NCBI GenBank assembly: GCA_944384865.1
Contig: CALWVC010000027.1
Coordinates: forward strand, 1 to 11,943
Direction of reading: 5' to 3'
Length of the DNA stretch: 11,943 nucleotides
Source: an uncultured Clostridia bacterium
GTDB lineage: Bacteria > Bacillota > Clostridia > Oscillospirales > Acutalibacteraceae
The position numbers were made by a program, and so were the translations under genes. Positions 1 through 6,571 of the stretch are shown here, piece by piece. The notes under the pieces were generated by a model. It saw nothing but the letters and a program-made list of their open reading frames with translations, was not told the DNA's origin and searched no databases. Position 1 is the first letter of the stretch. Every line of letters begins with the position of its first letter.

Positions 1-104
1 CAGACGCGCGGCAGCAAAAACAAATGATCGATAAAATTCGCTGTCAAAATGGCAAATTTCCGATTATTTGCGGCCGGGTCAGCGTTTTAAGCGAACAGCT
101 TTAA
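1..104 (+). CDS. C-terminal fragment of an unidentified upstream gene (5' end outside window)
   Basis: The reading frame starting at base 3 is open from the window edge to a TAA at 102-104, giving 33 residues that end in VSVLSEQL. The other two forward frames stop within the first 35 bases. The stop overlaps the first A of the ribosome binding site of the next gene, whose ATG is only 13 bases further on. That tight spacing suggests the two are co-transcribed. The fragment has no motif I can assign. Lipoproteins of the next gene's type often sit beside DUF4956 and VTC/polyphosphate-polymerase-like genes, and a C-terminus reading DKIRCQNGKF would not be out of place there, but this is a weak guess. 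Confidence 0.55.
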   Translation, partial: DARQQKQMIDKIRCQNGKFPIICGRVSVLSEQL

Positions 105-110
105 AGGAGG
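103..110 (+). promoter_or_regulatory. Ribosome binding site of the beta-helix lipoprotein
   Basis: AAAGGAGG lies 7 bases before the ATG at 118. It fixes that start and overlaps the stop codon of the preceding reading frame. Confidence 0.85.
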
Positions 111-117
111 CGCTGGT

Positions 118-2007
118 ATGAGACATCGGGGTGTATGGGCGTTGCTGTGCCTGATGCTGGCTGTAACATTGCTGACCGGTTGCAGCGGTATGTCTGTCTC
201 TGAATCTGCGGGCAATGCGACACAAACTGTTTGGGCGGGGCAGACGGATGATGACGCTGGGGATATACAGGATTTTGACGAAGATGACCTGAACAGCGCA
301 TACAGCGCTTCTTCTTCCACTGTGATTCAGCTTTCCGGCAGCACAGCATCCATATCCGGCGGCGGCGCGGCGATATCCGGGAATGTTGTTACCATTACCC
401 GCAGGGGAACATATATTCTAAGCGGGAATTTCGATGGGAGCGTGATCGTTGACGCAGCGGATGCGTTGGTGCGCCTGGTGCTTGAAAATGTATCTGTTCA
501 ATCGTCGGACGGCCCGGCAATTTGGGTGAAAGCCGCAGATAAAACGGTGGTGATCCTGCCGGCGGGAACCACGAATACGCTGAAGGATACAGAGGATTAT
601 ACTGCAACCGGAGATGATGCGCCCGGCGCCGCGCTGTACAGCCAGGAGGATCTGACCATCAATGGCAGCGGCACACTGGAAATCAACGCCAATTATAACG
701 ACGCCGTTACCAGCGAGGATGATTTGAAAATTACTGACGCAACGTTGTCTGTCACCAGTGTGGACGATGGGCTGATCGGGCGGGATTTGCTGGCTTTGCA
801 GCGCTGCACTGTCAATATCATCTGTGACGGAGACGGCATGAAAACAACTTATGATACCGATACGCAAAAAGGTCAGGCGCGTCTGTACAGCGGCAGCTAT
901 ACCATTGTCGCCGGTGCAGACGGTATTCAGAGTGCGAATACACTGACGGTCAGCGATGGTTTTTATGAGATTCATACCGGCGGCGGAAGCATCAATAGCA
1001 GCACCGCCGGCAATGTCGGTCAGTTTGGCGGGTTTGGTATGTGGCAGCAGAATTCTTCCGAAACAGAGGATGGTCAAAGCGCAAAAGGCCTGAAGGCAAC
1101 GCAGGGGATTCAGGTGAAAGCCGGTGAATATACGCTGGACTGTTCCGACGACGCCGTTCACAGCAACGGTTATATTAAGATCAGCGGCGGCAGCTTTGAG
1201 ATTTCTTCCGGAGACGACGGTATACATGCCGATTCATCGCTGGAGATCAGCGACGGGGTCATCCAGATTTCTCAAAGCTATGAGGGGCTGGAGAGCGCGC
1301 AGATCACAATCAGTGACGGAAATATCAGCGTGCAGGCGTCAGACGACGGCCTGAACATCGCAGGCGGTAAAGACAGTTCTTCGATCAACGGCCGGCCGGG
1401 ACAGAACAGCTTTGCGTCGGGTAATGATCAGAAGCTGACGATCAGCGGCGGTTATCTGGTGGTTGACGCCTCTGGGGATGGATTAGACGCGAATGGAAGC
1501 GTCTATATTTCCGGCGGCACCGTGATCGTATACGGCCCGACAGACAGCGGCAACGGCACAATCGATTATGACGGCGTGTTTGTGATCACCGGCGGGATGT
1601 TGATTGGCACAGGCAGCGCGGATATGGCGCAGAACGTTTCCGCCGGGACGACGCAGAACACGGTGTTGATTACTTTAAGCACACCGGCGGTTTCGAACAC
1701 GGTTTTCAGTGTGCAGGATGCAGAGGGCAACGAGGTGGCTACCGTTGCGCCGCCCAAACAATATCAGACCATTTTGCTGTCTACGCCCGGTTTGCAGAGT
1801 GATAAAAGCTATACGGTATATACCGGCGGCAGCTCCACCGCACCGTCGCTGGACGGCGTTTATGAGGGCGGCTTATATACCGGTGGCAGCAGCGCTGCGA
1901 CCTTTATCCAGTCTTCTATAGTAACAACTGCAGGCAAAGGTTTCGGCATAAACGGCGCAAATATGCTTGATGGGGATATACCCGGCAATGCGGGCGGCGG
2001 ACGGTGA
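118..2007 (+). CDS. Carbohydrate-binding beta-helix lipoprotein (PF14262/DUF4353, Cthe_2159-like)
   Basis: This 629-residue protein is predicted to be exported and lipid-anchored. Residues 1-22 form a short basic n-region, a hydrophobic stretch and the lipobox LLTGC, with Cys22 as the acylated residue. An acidic, low-complexity linker follows (about 23-65). From about 68 to 500 there are repeated units of roughly 20-25 residues with DDG/DGI/DGL turns followed by ISGG/ISDG strands (for example 366-369, 409-411, 453-455, 464-467), the pattern of a right-handed parallel beta-helix. The C-terminal part (about 514-570) looks like a separate beta domain with GNEVATV and KSYTVYTGG. The family founder, Clostridium thermocellum Cthe_2159, binds cellulose and acidic sugars, so a surface polysaccharide-binding role is likely. 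Enzymatic activity is not shown. The clustered Asp residues could hold calcium (inference). The start is supported by AAAGGAGG, and the gene ends at a strong hairpin. Confidence 0.88.
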   Translation: MRHRGVWALLCLMLAVTLLTGCSGMSVSESAGNATQTVWAGQTDDDAGDIQDFDEDDLNSAYSASSSTVIQLSGSTASISGGGAAISGNVVTITRRGTYILSGNFDGSVIVDAADALVRLVLENVSVQSSDGPAIWVKAADKTVVILPAGTTNTLKDTEDYTATGDDAPGAALYSQEDLTINGSGTLEINANYNDAVTSEDDLKITDATLSVTSVDDGLIGRDLLALQRCTVNIICDGDGMKTTYDTDTQKGQARLYSGSYTIVAGADGIQSANTLTVSDGFYEIHTGGGSINSSTAGNVGQFGGFGMWQQNSSETEDGQSAKGLKATQGIQVKAGEYTLDCSDDAVHSNGYIKISGGSFEISSGDDGIHADSSLEISDGVIQISQSYEGLESAQITISDGNISVQASDDGLNIAGGKDSSSINGRPGQNSFASGNDQKLTISGGYLVVDASGDGLDANGSVYISGGTVIVYGPTDSGNGTIDYDGVFVITGGMLIGTGSADMAQNVSAGTTQNTVLITLSTPAVSNTVFSVQDAEGNEVATVAPPKQYQTILLSTPGLQSDKSYTVYTGGSSTAPSLDGVYEGGLYTGGSSAATFIQSSIVTTAGKGFGINGANMLDGDIPGNAGGGR

Positions 2008-2026
2008 TTCCGGCAGCGTACAGAAC

Positions 2027-2064
2027 AACGGCCGAAAGCAGCCTCAAAGCTGCTTTCGGCCGTT
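2027..2064. terminator. Bidirectional terminator between convergent genes
   Basis: A 16-bp perfect stem (2027-2042 with 2049-2064) closes a 6-base loop. The arms begin and end in AAA/TTT, so it can work on both strands: for the lipoprotein gene on + and for the beta-helix gene on -. The - strand stop codon (2044-2046) lies in the loop, and one arm encodes the last residues of that protein (NGRKQL). Confidence 0.85.
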
Positions 2065-3042
2065 TGTAGTTTCGTATGTGTCCGGCGGCGTCAGGCCGCC
2101 GATATACGTATTGTTCTGCCATCGGACCTGCCCAGTGCCGCTGTACATCCGGGCGCGGGGCGAGGTTTTGGAAAAATAACCGTCTGTGACCAGTAGCTCG
2201 CCGCCGGTCTGATGAATCACGGTGACGTCATCCAGCTTGAAGTCGTAGTTGTTATAATAGGCACAGCCCAGGAGTCGCGCGTTTTCAACGACCTCAAAGC
2301 CGGTTTTTCCGGTGTCGGCATAACAGTCCCGCAGCAGTGCGTCGCCGCTGGAAAGCCGATAGCAAACTGAGTTTTCCAACATTTCCGGCGGTCGCCCCGG
2401 CGCTGCCGGCGGAATGACGCCGCCCCAGACATGGCAGCGGGTCAGGCGGTTGGCGCCGCCGCCTAACAATTCGATGCCGGTGGTATAGTCCACCACGATG
2501 CAGTCGGTGTAATGGCTGTCGCCCTCTTTAGAGCTAATCCCCACGTTTCCGGCCAGCCCCGGCATGGTGCAGCGGCAGTAAATATTATGCGCGATCAGTT
2601 CAAAACCGTAGCCGGTCTGTCCGACCCGCAGACCGTATCGTTTGCCGTTGCGCAGCGCCATATCCCGCAGGGTGAAGTGGTGGTAGTTATTGATGCACAG
2701 GCAGCTTGCAAGCCCGTTGCCGTCGATTTCTCCGCCGGAGATAAACAGGTTCAGATCGTCAAATAGCGCGCCGGTTTCATCCTGCATCAGCAGGTTTTGA
2801 TAGCGCGGCCCACCGTCATACCAGACGACGAAATCCATCGGAGCCTGTGCGCGCAGAACCGCTGATTTATGCAGCAACAGCGAGCAGAAATTGGTGATTC
2901 GGATCGGCTCGGCAAGCAGATAAATCCCTTTGGGAACATACAGCACGCCGTGCGCAGTTGCGCTGATCGCCCGCTGAATCCGCGGCGCGTCGCCCTGCTC
3001 TGCGGGCAGCCGCGGAAAATCCGCTAAGGTTTGATCATACAT
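2044..3042 (-). CDS. Pectate-lyase-like right-handed beta-helix protein, cytoplasmic
   Basis: A 332-residue protein of the pectin-lyase fold. The N-terminal segment (about residues 13-50), with GDAPRIQRAI and LYVPKGIYLL, matches the start of the Pectate_lyase_3/glycosyl hydrolase 28/55-like superfamily, where the Asp and Gln precede the first beta-helix turn. Later segments such as ISGGEIDGNG, GIELLGGGANR and the C-terminal NNTYIGG are typical beta-helix rungs. There is no signal peptide, so it is probably intracellular. I see no catalytic triad I can defend, and the substrate is unknown. A longer frame starts with GTG at 3060, but the ATG at 3042 is preferred: AAAGGCGGG lies just upstream of it, and the predicted transcript start (about 3066) leaves almost no leader for the GTG. 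It converges on the lipoprotein gene and shares its terminator. Confidence 0.8.
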   Translation of the reverse strand: MYDQTLADFPRLPAEQGDAPRIQRAISATAHGVLYVPKGIYLLAEPIRITNFCSLLLHKSAVLRAQAPMDFVVWYDGGPRYQNLLMQDETGALFDDLNLFISGGEIDGNGLASCLCINNYHHFTLRDMALRNGKRYGLRVGQTGYGFELIAHNIYCRCTMPGLAGNVGISSKEGDSHYTDCIVVDYTTGIELLGGGANRLTRCHVWGGVIPPAAPGRPPEMLENSVCYRLSSGDALLRDCYADTGKTGFEVVENARLLGCAYYNNYDFKLDDVTVIHQTGGELLVTDGYFSKTSPRARMYSGTGQVRWQNNTYIGGLTPPDTYETTNGRKQL

Positions 3043-3072
3043 CCATATCCCGCCTTTCACTGGGTTTGTTTT

Positions 3073-3101
3073 ATTGTATATCAGCGCCGGCGAAAAGACA
3101 A
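3073..3101 (-). promoter_or_regulatory. Sigma-A-type promoter of the beta-helix gene
   Basis: On the - strand, TTGTCT (3101-3096) and TACAAT (3078-3073) are separated by 17 bases. The expected start near 3066 lies 24 bases before the preferred ATG at 3042. Confidence 0.6.
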
Positions 3102-3161
3102 TCTGAAAAGCGTCGGCTGATTGTATGAAAAATTGGCGATCCGGTTAGATAAAATGACCAA

Positions 3162-3190
3162 GCCCGCCGGGAGAATTCCTCCCGGCGGGC
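3162..3190 (-). terminator. Rho-independent terminator of the sigma-factor fusion gene
   Basis: A 12-bp GC-rich stem (3162-3173 with 3179-3190) has a 5-base loop and is followed on the - strand by TTGGTCATTTTATC. It lies 34 bases past the stop of the sigma gene. The + strand lacks a T-tract, so it faces the - strand. Confidence 0.8.
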
Positions 3191-3224
3191 GGTATGCAGG
3201 CGATATGGTCTGTATTGCTGTTCT

Positions 3225-4841
3225 TTATTTGGGTAGCACGTCGCTGAACAGCAGCGTGGTCAGCCCCGGTTGTTGCGTTTGGGACGGCAGTTGCAGCACG
3301 CCGGTCTGCACCAGTTGTTCCAGCACTCTGGCGCGGATACCGTTGGAAGTCAGCATGTTGGAACACTGGATTCTGGTCAGCGGTTGCATATGTGCAGGAT
3401 AATGATCTTTTTGCAGCGTATACACCTTCTGATCCAGCTGATCGCTCAACTGCTGCAGTTCGTCGTCTGCCCCCGGCAGTTTTTTTGTAAAAGCATTGTT
3501 GCCGGCCCATCCGGTATTGTCGTCCTGTATAACGATCAGATTGACCTGTTTGGTTTCAGTCAGATAACCTTTTTCATACAGACGCCGGTATTTATCCAGG
3601 TTGGCGTCGGCTTCCGGTAGGCGGCCGGTATAAAATTCATATAATGCGTCATAATCGCTATAGAGATTTTCCCGCCAGTCGCCAGGCCTGTTGTCATAAT
3701 AGGTGTTGATCTGCCAGGAATGCCATGGATATTTACCGGCACGGGTCATATCACCGCAGATGTTGTATTTGTCCTGATCAAAATCGGTTCGGTAACCTGA
3801 CTGTAAACAGGCAAACGCGATATAATCTCCGCCGTCCGGCCGTTTGACCGAAAAGGCGGCGGCTGAAACGCCTTTGTCAACATGCAGGCGATAGCCGATG
3901 GAATAGGGGATGACCGACCATAGCAGCAGATTGCGGTCGTTGCCGGGAATATAGAACCCGGCGGGATCAAGCCGGTCCAGCGTTTCGATGACCCGGGGAA
4001 CATACCGTTCACACAAAATATCTGCATAATGACACAACAGGTGATGCATTTGCTCATCTAATTCTTTGGTAGGCTCTGTAATATAGATGTTGGTCAGATA
4101 TTTACCGCCAGGCTGTTTGTCCATAAACCCGTACTCTTCCAGGACTTGTACTTCATCTTCAACAAACAGTGGCGATACGCCCAGTTCCTGCGCGATTTCA
4201 TGGATGGTTTTGGGCGCGTGATAAGCGGCATAAGCGATGTTCTGCGTCGGACGTCTGGCCAGAAAATCACGGGTATCACCTTTATCGCCGGCATTACCGG
4301 AATCTCCCATGTCACAAAATGTGATCGGTTGTATACCTAAATTCCCCATAGTTCTCATTTGATCCAACCCTTTCCTTAAACTGTTTTTGGCGTCGTGTAA
4401 ATGCCATTTTACCGTCCCTTCGGATAATCCGGTCTGCGCTGCGATCTGTTTGACTTTGAGCCGGTCGTAGTAATAGGCGATTACGATCTGCCGCTGGATG
4501 TTGGACAGATAAGCGATTTCCCGGCGCAGCAGCCGCTGGATCTGCAGCTGCTCCAGATCCACGGTAAAATCGGTGGGATCCGCAAACTGTCCGTCAAAAC
4601 CGCAGCGGGCGTTTTTGGATTTGCCAGCGATATACCGGGCGTATACATGTCGGGCAACTTGATAAATATAACCGTCAGGATTACAGATATTTTCCCGGTG
4701 CAGCAAAGCGTCGTAAGCCTCCAGCGTTATGGCGGCAGCCAGTTCTTCGGCTTTTGCAATGTTTTGGGTTTTGGAGAGCGCAAACCCGTATAGTTTTGTC
4801 AGGTAACCGGTGATCAGCCGGTCGGCAGTCTGCTGGTCCAT
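3225..4841 (-). CDS. ECF-like RNA polymerase sigma factor with long fused C-terminal region
   Basis: A 538-residue protein. Residues about 10-75 resemble sigma-70 region 2 (LYGFALSKTQ, then AEELAAAITLEAYDALL and PDGYIYQVARHVYARYI). Residues about 103-160 are region 4, with a clear helix-turn-helix (VKQIAAQTGLSEGTVKWHLH). A Gly/Asp-rich linker with GDS-GNA-GDK-GDT triplets (179-190) leads to a winged-helix-like segment at about 200-250 (IHEIAQELGVSPLFVEDEVQ, then LEEYGFM). About 290 further residues, rich in Trp and Tyr, match no family I recognise, and the last 50 may form another small helix-turn-helix. No transmembrane helix is visible. An upstream in-frame extension to 5036 is rejected: ATG 4841 has GGGAGG 6 bases before it, and the extension has no ribosome binding site. 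The gene is probably a specialised regulator whose C-terminal part senses a signal or binds DNA (inference). Target promoters are unknown. Confidence 0.82.
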   Translation of the reverse strand: MDQQTADRLITGYLTKLYGFALSKTQNIAKAEELAAAITLEAYDALLHRENICNPDGYIYQVARHVYARYIAGKSKNARCGFDGQFADPTDFTVDLEQLQIQRLLRREIAYLSNIQRQIVIAYYYDRLKVKQIAAQTGLSEGTVKWHLHDAKNSLRKGLDQMRTMGNLGIQPITFCDMGDSGNAGDKGDTRDFLARRPTQNIAYAAYHAPKTIHEIAQELGVSPLFVEDEVQVLEEYGFMDKQPGGKYLTNIYITEPTKELDEQMHHLLCHYADILCERYVPRVIETLDRLDPAGFYIPGNDRNLLLWSVIPYSIGYRLHVDKGVSAAAFSVKRPDGGDYIAFACLQSGYRTDFDQDKYNICGDMTRAGKYPWHSWQINTYYDNRPGDWRENLYSDYDALYEFYTGRLPEADANLDKYRRLYEKGYLTETKQVNLIVIQDDNTGWAGNNAFTKKLPGADDELQQLSDQLDQKVYTLQKDHYPAHMQPLTRIQCSNMLTSNGIRARVLEQLVQTGVLQLPSQTQQPGLTTLLFSDVLPK

Positions 4842-4994
4842 GACAATCCTCCCGTTTTGGACGTTCGTATATATAGTGCAGCTGTGATGCAAAAGGTTGA
4901 AATTTTTTGGATTTAAAGGTATGTGGATCTGATTAAAACCGATCACGTGGCAGTTGTTATTATACGGCGGGCAAAATGAAAAAGAGGCCGCAAA

Positions 4995-5008
4995 GTGATC
5001 GCGACCAC
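4995..5008. promoter_or_regulatory. Candidate operator dyad upstream of the sigma-factor gene
   Basis: GTGATCGCGACCAC is a 14-base near-palindrome (7+7 with one mismatch). The half-site GATCAC recurs at 4941-4946 and 5062-5067. These sites flank the TATAAT at 4959-4964 on the - strand, so they could bind a dimeric regulator, perhaps the fusion protein itself. Confidence 0.3.
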
Positions 5009-5143
5009 AGATTAAACAAAAAAACCTCGATGGCAAAAGAAGAAAAAAGGAGAACTCGCGGGATCACACCGCGGGGTTATGATTCGCTTTACAGAGCCTT
5101 ATAAACACATTTTCCTGCTTTAAAAACGGCAATCGAAAACATG

Positions 5144-5180
5144 TAAAATACCATATTGTCAATGACAATATGGTATTTTA
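5144..5180. repeat. Perfect 17-bp inverted repeat with 3-base loop
   Basis: Bases 5144-5160 pair exactly with 5164-5180 around the loop AAT. The stem is AT-rich, and both ends run into TTTT/AAAA, so either strand could use it as an intrinsic terminator, or it could be a protein-binding palindrome. On the - strand it lies inside the predicted leader of the sigma gene. Confidence 0.65.
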
Positions 5181-5278
5181 AAACACTGTCAGAAGTCCAT
5201 AAAATAAAATAAGCAACAACACCCGCGGCGCACCGCAGAAGCATCATTGCTTAATAGCGTAATATTAACGATGTCGAA

Positions 5279-5307
5279 ATTATAACATATCTCCGACAGC
5301 TTGTCAA
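5279..5307 (-). promoter_or_regulatory. Perfect consensus sigma-A promoter facing the sigma-factor gene
   Basis: On the - strand TTGACA (5307-5302), a 17-base spacer and TATAAT (5284-5279) match consensus at all 12 positions. The sequence immediately upstream on that strand (5308-5390) is very AT-rich, as expected of an UP element. The predicted start is near 5272. Confidence 0.75.
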
Positions 5308-5392
5308 ATCAATTTTATAAATATATGCATATTATATATTTTAAACAAATAAAATAAAGTCTGATTTATATAATTTGATAAATATACGGTGA

Positions 5393-5418
5393 AGAATACG
5401 ATTATACAATCGTATTCT
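5393..5418 (-). terminator. Terminator-like hairpin after the WYL regulator gene
   Basis: AGAATACGAT (5393-5402) pairs perfectly with ATCGTATTCT (5409-5418), and T5403-A5408 can extend the stem. It lies 17 bases past the WYL gene's stop on the - strand. The following sequence is T/A-rich rather than a pure T-run, so efficiency is uncertain. Confidence 0.55.
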
Positions 5419-5435
5419 GGAATAAAATGACGTTG

Positions 5436-6461
5436 CTATTGATATTTTTTCTCAATCCGCTTAGCGGCATCCCGAATCTGTGCTCGCAGGCTTTCCGGCT
5501 GCAATACTTCCACATCGCTGCTGTATTTCAGCGCCCAGCTTACCGCCGCATGTGCATTAACAACAACCGAAATCTCCGACCACTCTTCATCTACCCGGTG
5601 TACGGCGGGTAATATACCATATCGTTCAGTCAGTTCGTCTAAAAAACGTGTGGTCACCCGAACTTGCAGATGGATTAACTCTCCCTCCAACGGCTGTATC
5701 GCGTCAGACAGTGAACATACGCTTTGCAGTGTGTAAAGCTTATCTGCTTTTGTAGGAACAAAAGATTCATCAGCCAGAATATCAGACATTAAATCAATCC
5801 GATAGCTGAACAGGTTATCATGATCCGGCTGACTGCAGATCAGCAGATATCTTCCGGCTACAGCTGCGATAGTATGTGGGATCACAGAAAGCCTTTGAAC
5901 CGATCCGTCGTTGTTCAGGACCGGATGCAATTGGTGATCAGCACCGTATGTATTGCAACAGAAAGAGACCGGATGACCGAGCTGTATAGAGTGCTCCAGC
6001 AGTTCAAGATTGTCGAACAATCGGCTCACCGGCAGCGTGTTTTCCCGAGGCGTGCAAATATGGGTAGCGGCGTGAAAATAATTGTTGGAGAGTTTTTTGA
6101 TTTTTTCAATGATGTTGTTGCGGGTATCGGCCGGCGCCTTATTGGAGATCAACAGCCCGTCGATGATCAGTTTCAGATCCAGGTCGCTGAAATCGCGTTT
6201 CAGATACCAGTCGTAATAAACCGTTTCCTGAACTCCTTTGCTGTTGATACGCTGAATTTTTGCATAACGCAGATCATAGCCAAAGTCCAACAGCATCATC
6301 AGATTGCGTTTGATAGCGCGCCGTTCCGCAGTCATGTTATATTCTTTCTGCAAAATATTGGCGATTTCCTTTTGGCTGATCCGATGATGTTCATCGGTAT
6401 ATTTTTTCAAAATATCCAGAATGTTGATGATCAAAAGCTTTTTGGGCTGTGTCTCCGACAT
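5436..6461 (-). CDS. WYL-domain transcriptional regulator
   Basis: A 341-residue protein with the usual three-part build. Residues about 8-85 form an N-terminal winged helix-turn-helix (HRISQKEIANILQKEYNM, then RRAIKRNLMMLLDFGYDL). Residues about 145-230 form the WYL ligand-sensing domain, including VIPHTIAAVAGRYLLICSQP and FSYRIDLMSDI. Residues about 262-335 form the C-terminal WCX-type domain (LQVRVTTRFLDELTERYG; later ALKYSSDVEVL). Members bind DNA as dimers and sense nucleic acids or nucleotides through the WYL domain; many control phage-defence or DNA-damage genes. The ligand here is unknown. A TTG at 6470 opens the frame three codons earlier, but AAAAAGGAG (6480-6472) is correctly spaced only for the ATG at 6461. 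It lies between the sigma fusion and the DUF5131 gene, on the same strand, with its own terminator-like hairpin. Confidence 0.88.
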   Translation of the reverse strand: MSETQPKKLLIINILDILKKYTDEHHRISQKEIANILQKEYNMTAERRAIKRNLMMLLDFGYDLRYAKIQRINSKGVQETVYYDWYLKRDFSDLDLKLIIDGLLISNKAPADTRNNIIEKIKKLSNNYFHAATHICTPRENTLPVSRLFDNLELLEHSIQLGHPVSFCCNTYGADHQLHPVLNNDGSVQRLSVIPHTIAAVAGRYLLICSQPDHDNLFSYRIDLMSDILADESFVPTKADKLYTLQSVCSLSDAIQPLEGELIHLQVRVTTRFLDELTERYGILPAVHRVDEEWSEISVVVNAHAAVSWALKYSSDVEVLQPESLRAQIRDAAKRIEKKYQ

Positions 6462-6481
6462 AAAAGGCAAGCTCCTTTTTA

Positions 6482-6509
6482 ATTATATAATCCAATTCCA
6501 CAAATTCAA
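6482..6509 (-). promoter_or_regulatory. Possible promoter of the WYL regulator gene
   Basis: On the - strand TTGAAT (6509-6504), a 16-base spacer and TATAAT (6487-6482) are seen. The predicted start (about 6475) would fall within the ribosome binding site AAAAAGGAG, giving a very short leader, so the site may be wrong or unusually placed. Confidence 0.4.
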
Positions 6510-6571
6510 AGAAAAAAACGAAATAAGAAGATAAGATTTATAAAGCGAGCATCGCATACAGCATGCGGATT

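Larger units (their letters stand above)
4842..5278 (-). other. Long 5' leader of the sigma-factor gene, structured and non-coding
   Basis: Between the predicted transcript start (about 5272) and the ATG at 4841 lie about 430 bases with no convincing gene. They hold three hairpins: an outer 7-bp stem (5247-5253 with 5210-5216) enclosing a GCGG/CCGC stem and followed by TTTTATTTT; a perfect 17-bp stem at 5144-5180; and a CGCGG/CCGCG stem (5057-5073) followed by T6 at 5043-5048. GTGATC occurs three times at 4941-5067, and a second TATAAT stands at 4959-4964 without a good -35. The whole is compatible with an attenuated or operator-controlled leader. No known riboswitch class is recognised. Confidence 0.4.

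Noticed and set aside
418..1227. 269-residue open frame on the - strand opposite the lipoprotein gene
   Set aside because: It is a mirror of the repetitive beta-helix coding sequence, has no ribosome binding site and contains no recognisable domain.
4842..5036. In-frame 65-codon N-terminal extension of the sigma-factor gene
   Set aside because: GGGAGG is correctly placed for the internal ATG at 4841, where sigma region 2 homology begins shortly after. The extension lies in the structured leader.
5057..5073. ACCGCGG on the + strand resembling the T-box antiterminator core
   Set aside because: The preceding bases do not match the T-box UGGNACCGCG, no stem I/specifier is seen, and no + strand gene lies downstream.
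5089..5247. 52-codon open frame on the - strand in the sigma-gene leader, hydrophobic product
   Set aside because: There is no ribosome binding site before its ATG, and it runs straight through the perfect 17-bp hairpin. An open frame this long is not rare by chance.
6551..6570. Small inverted repeat just after the DUF5131 stop
   Set aside because: The stem is short with a bulge and no T-run follows on the - strand, too weak to call a terminator.
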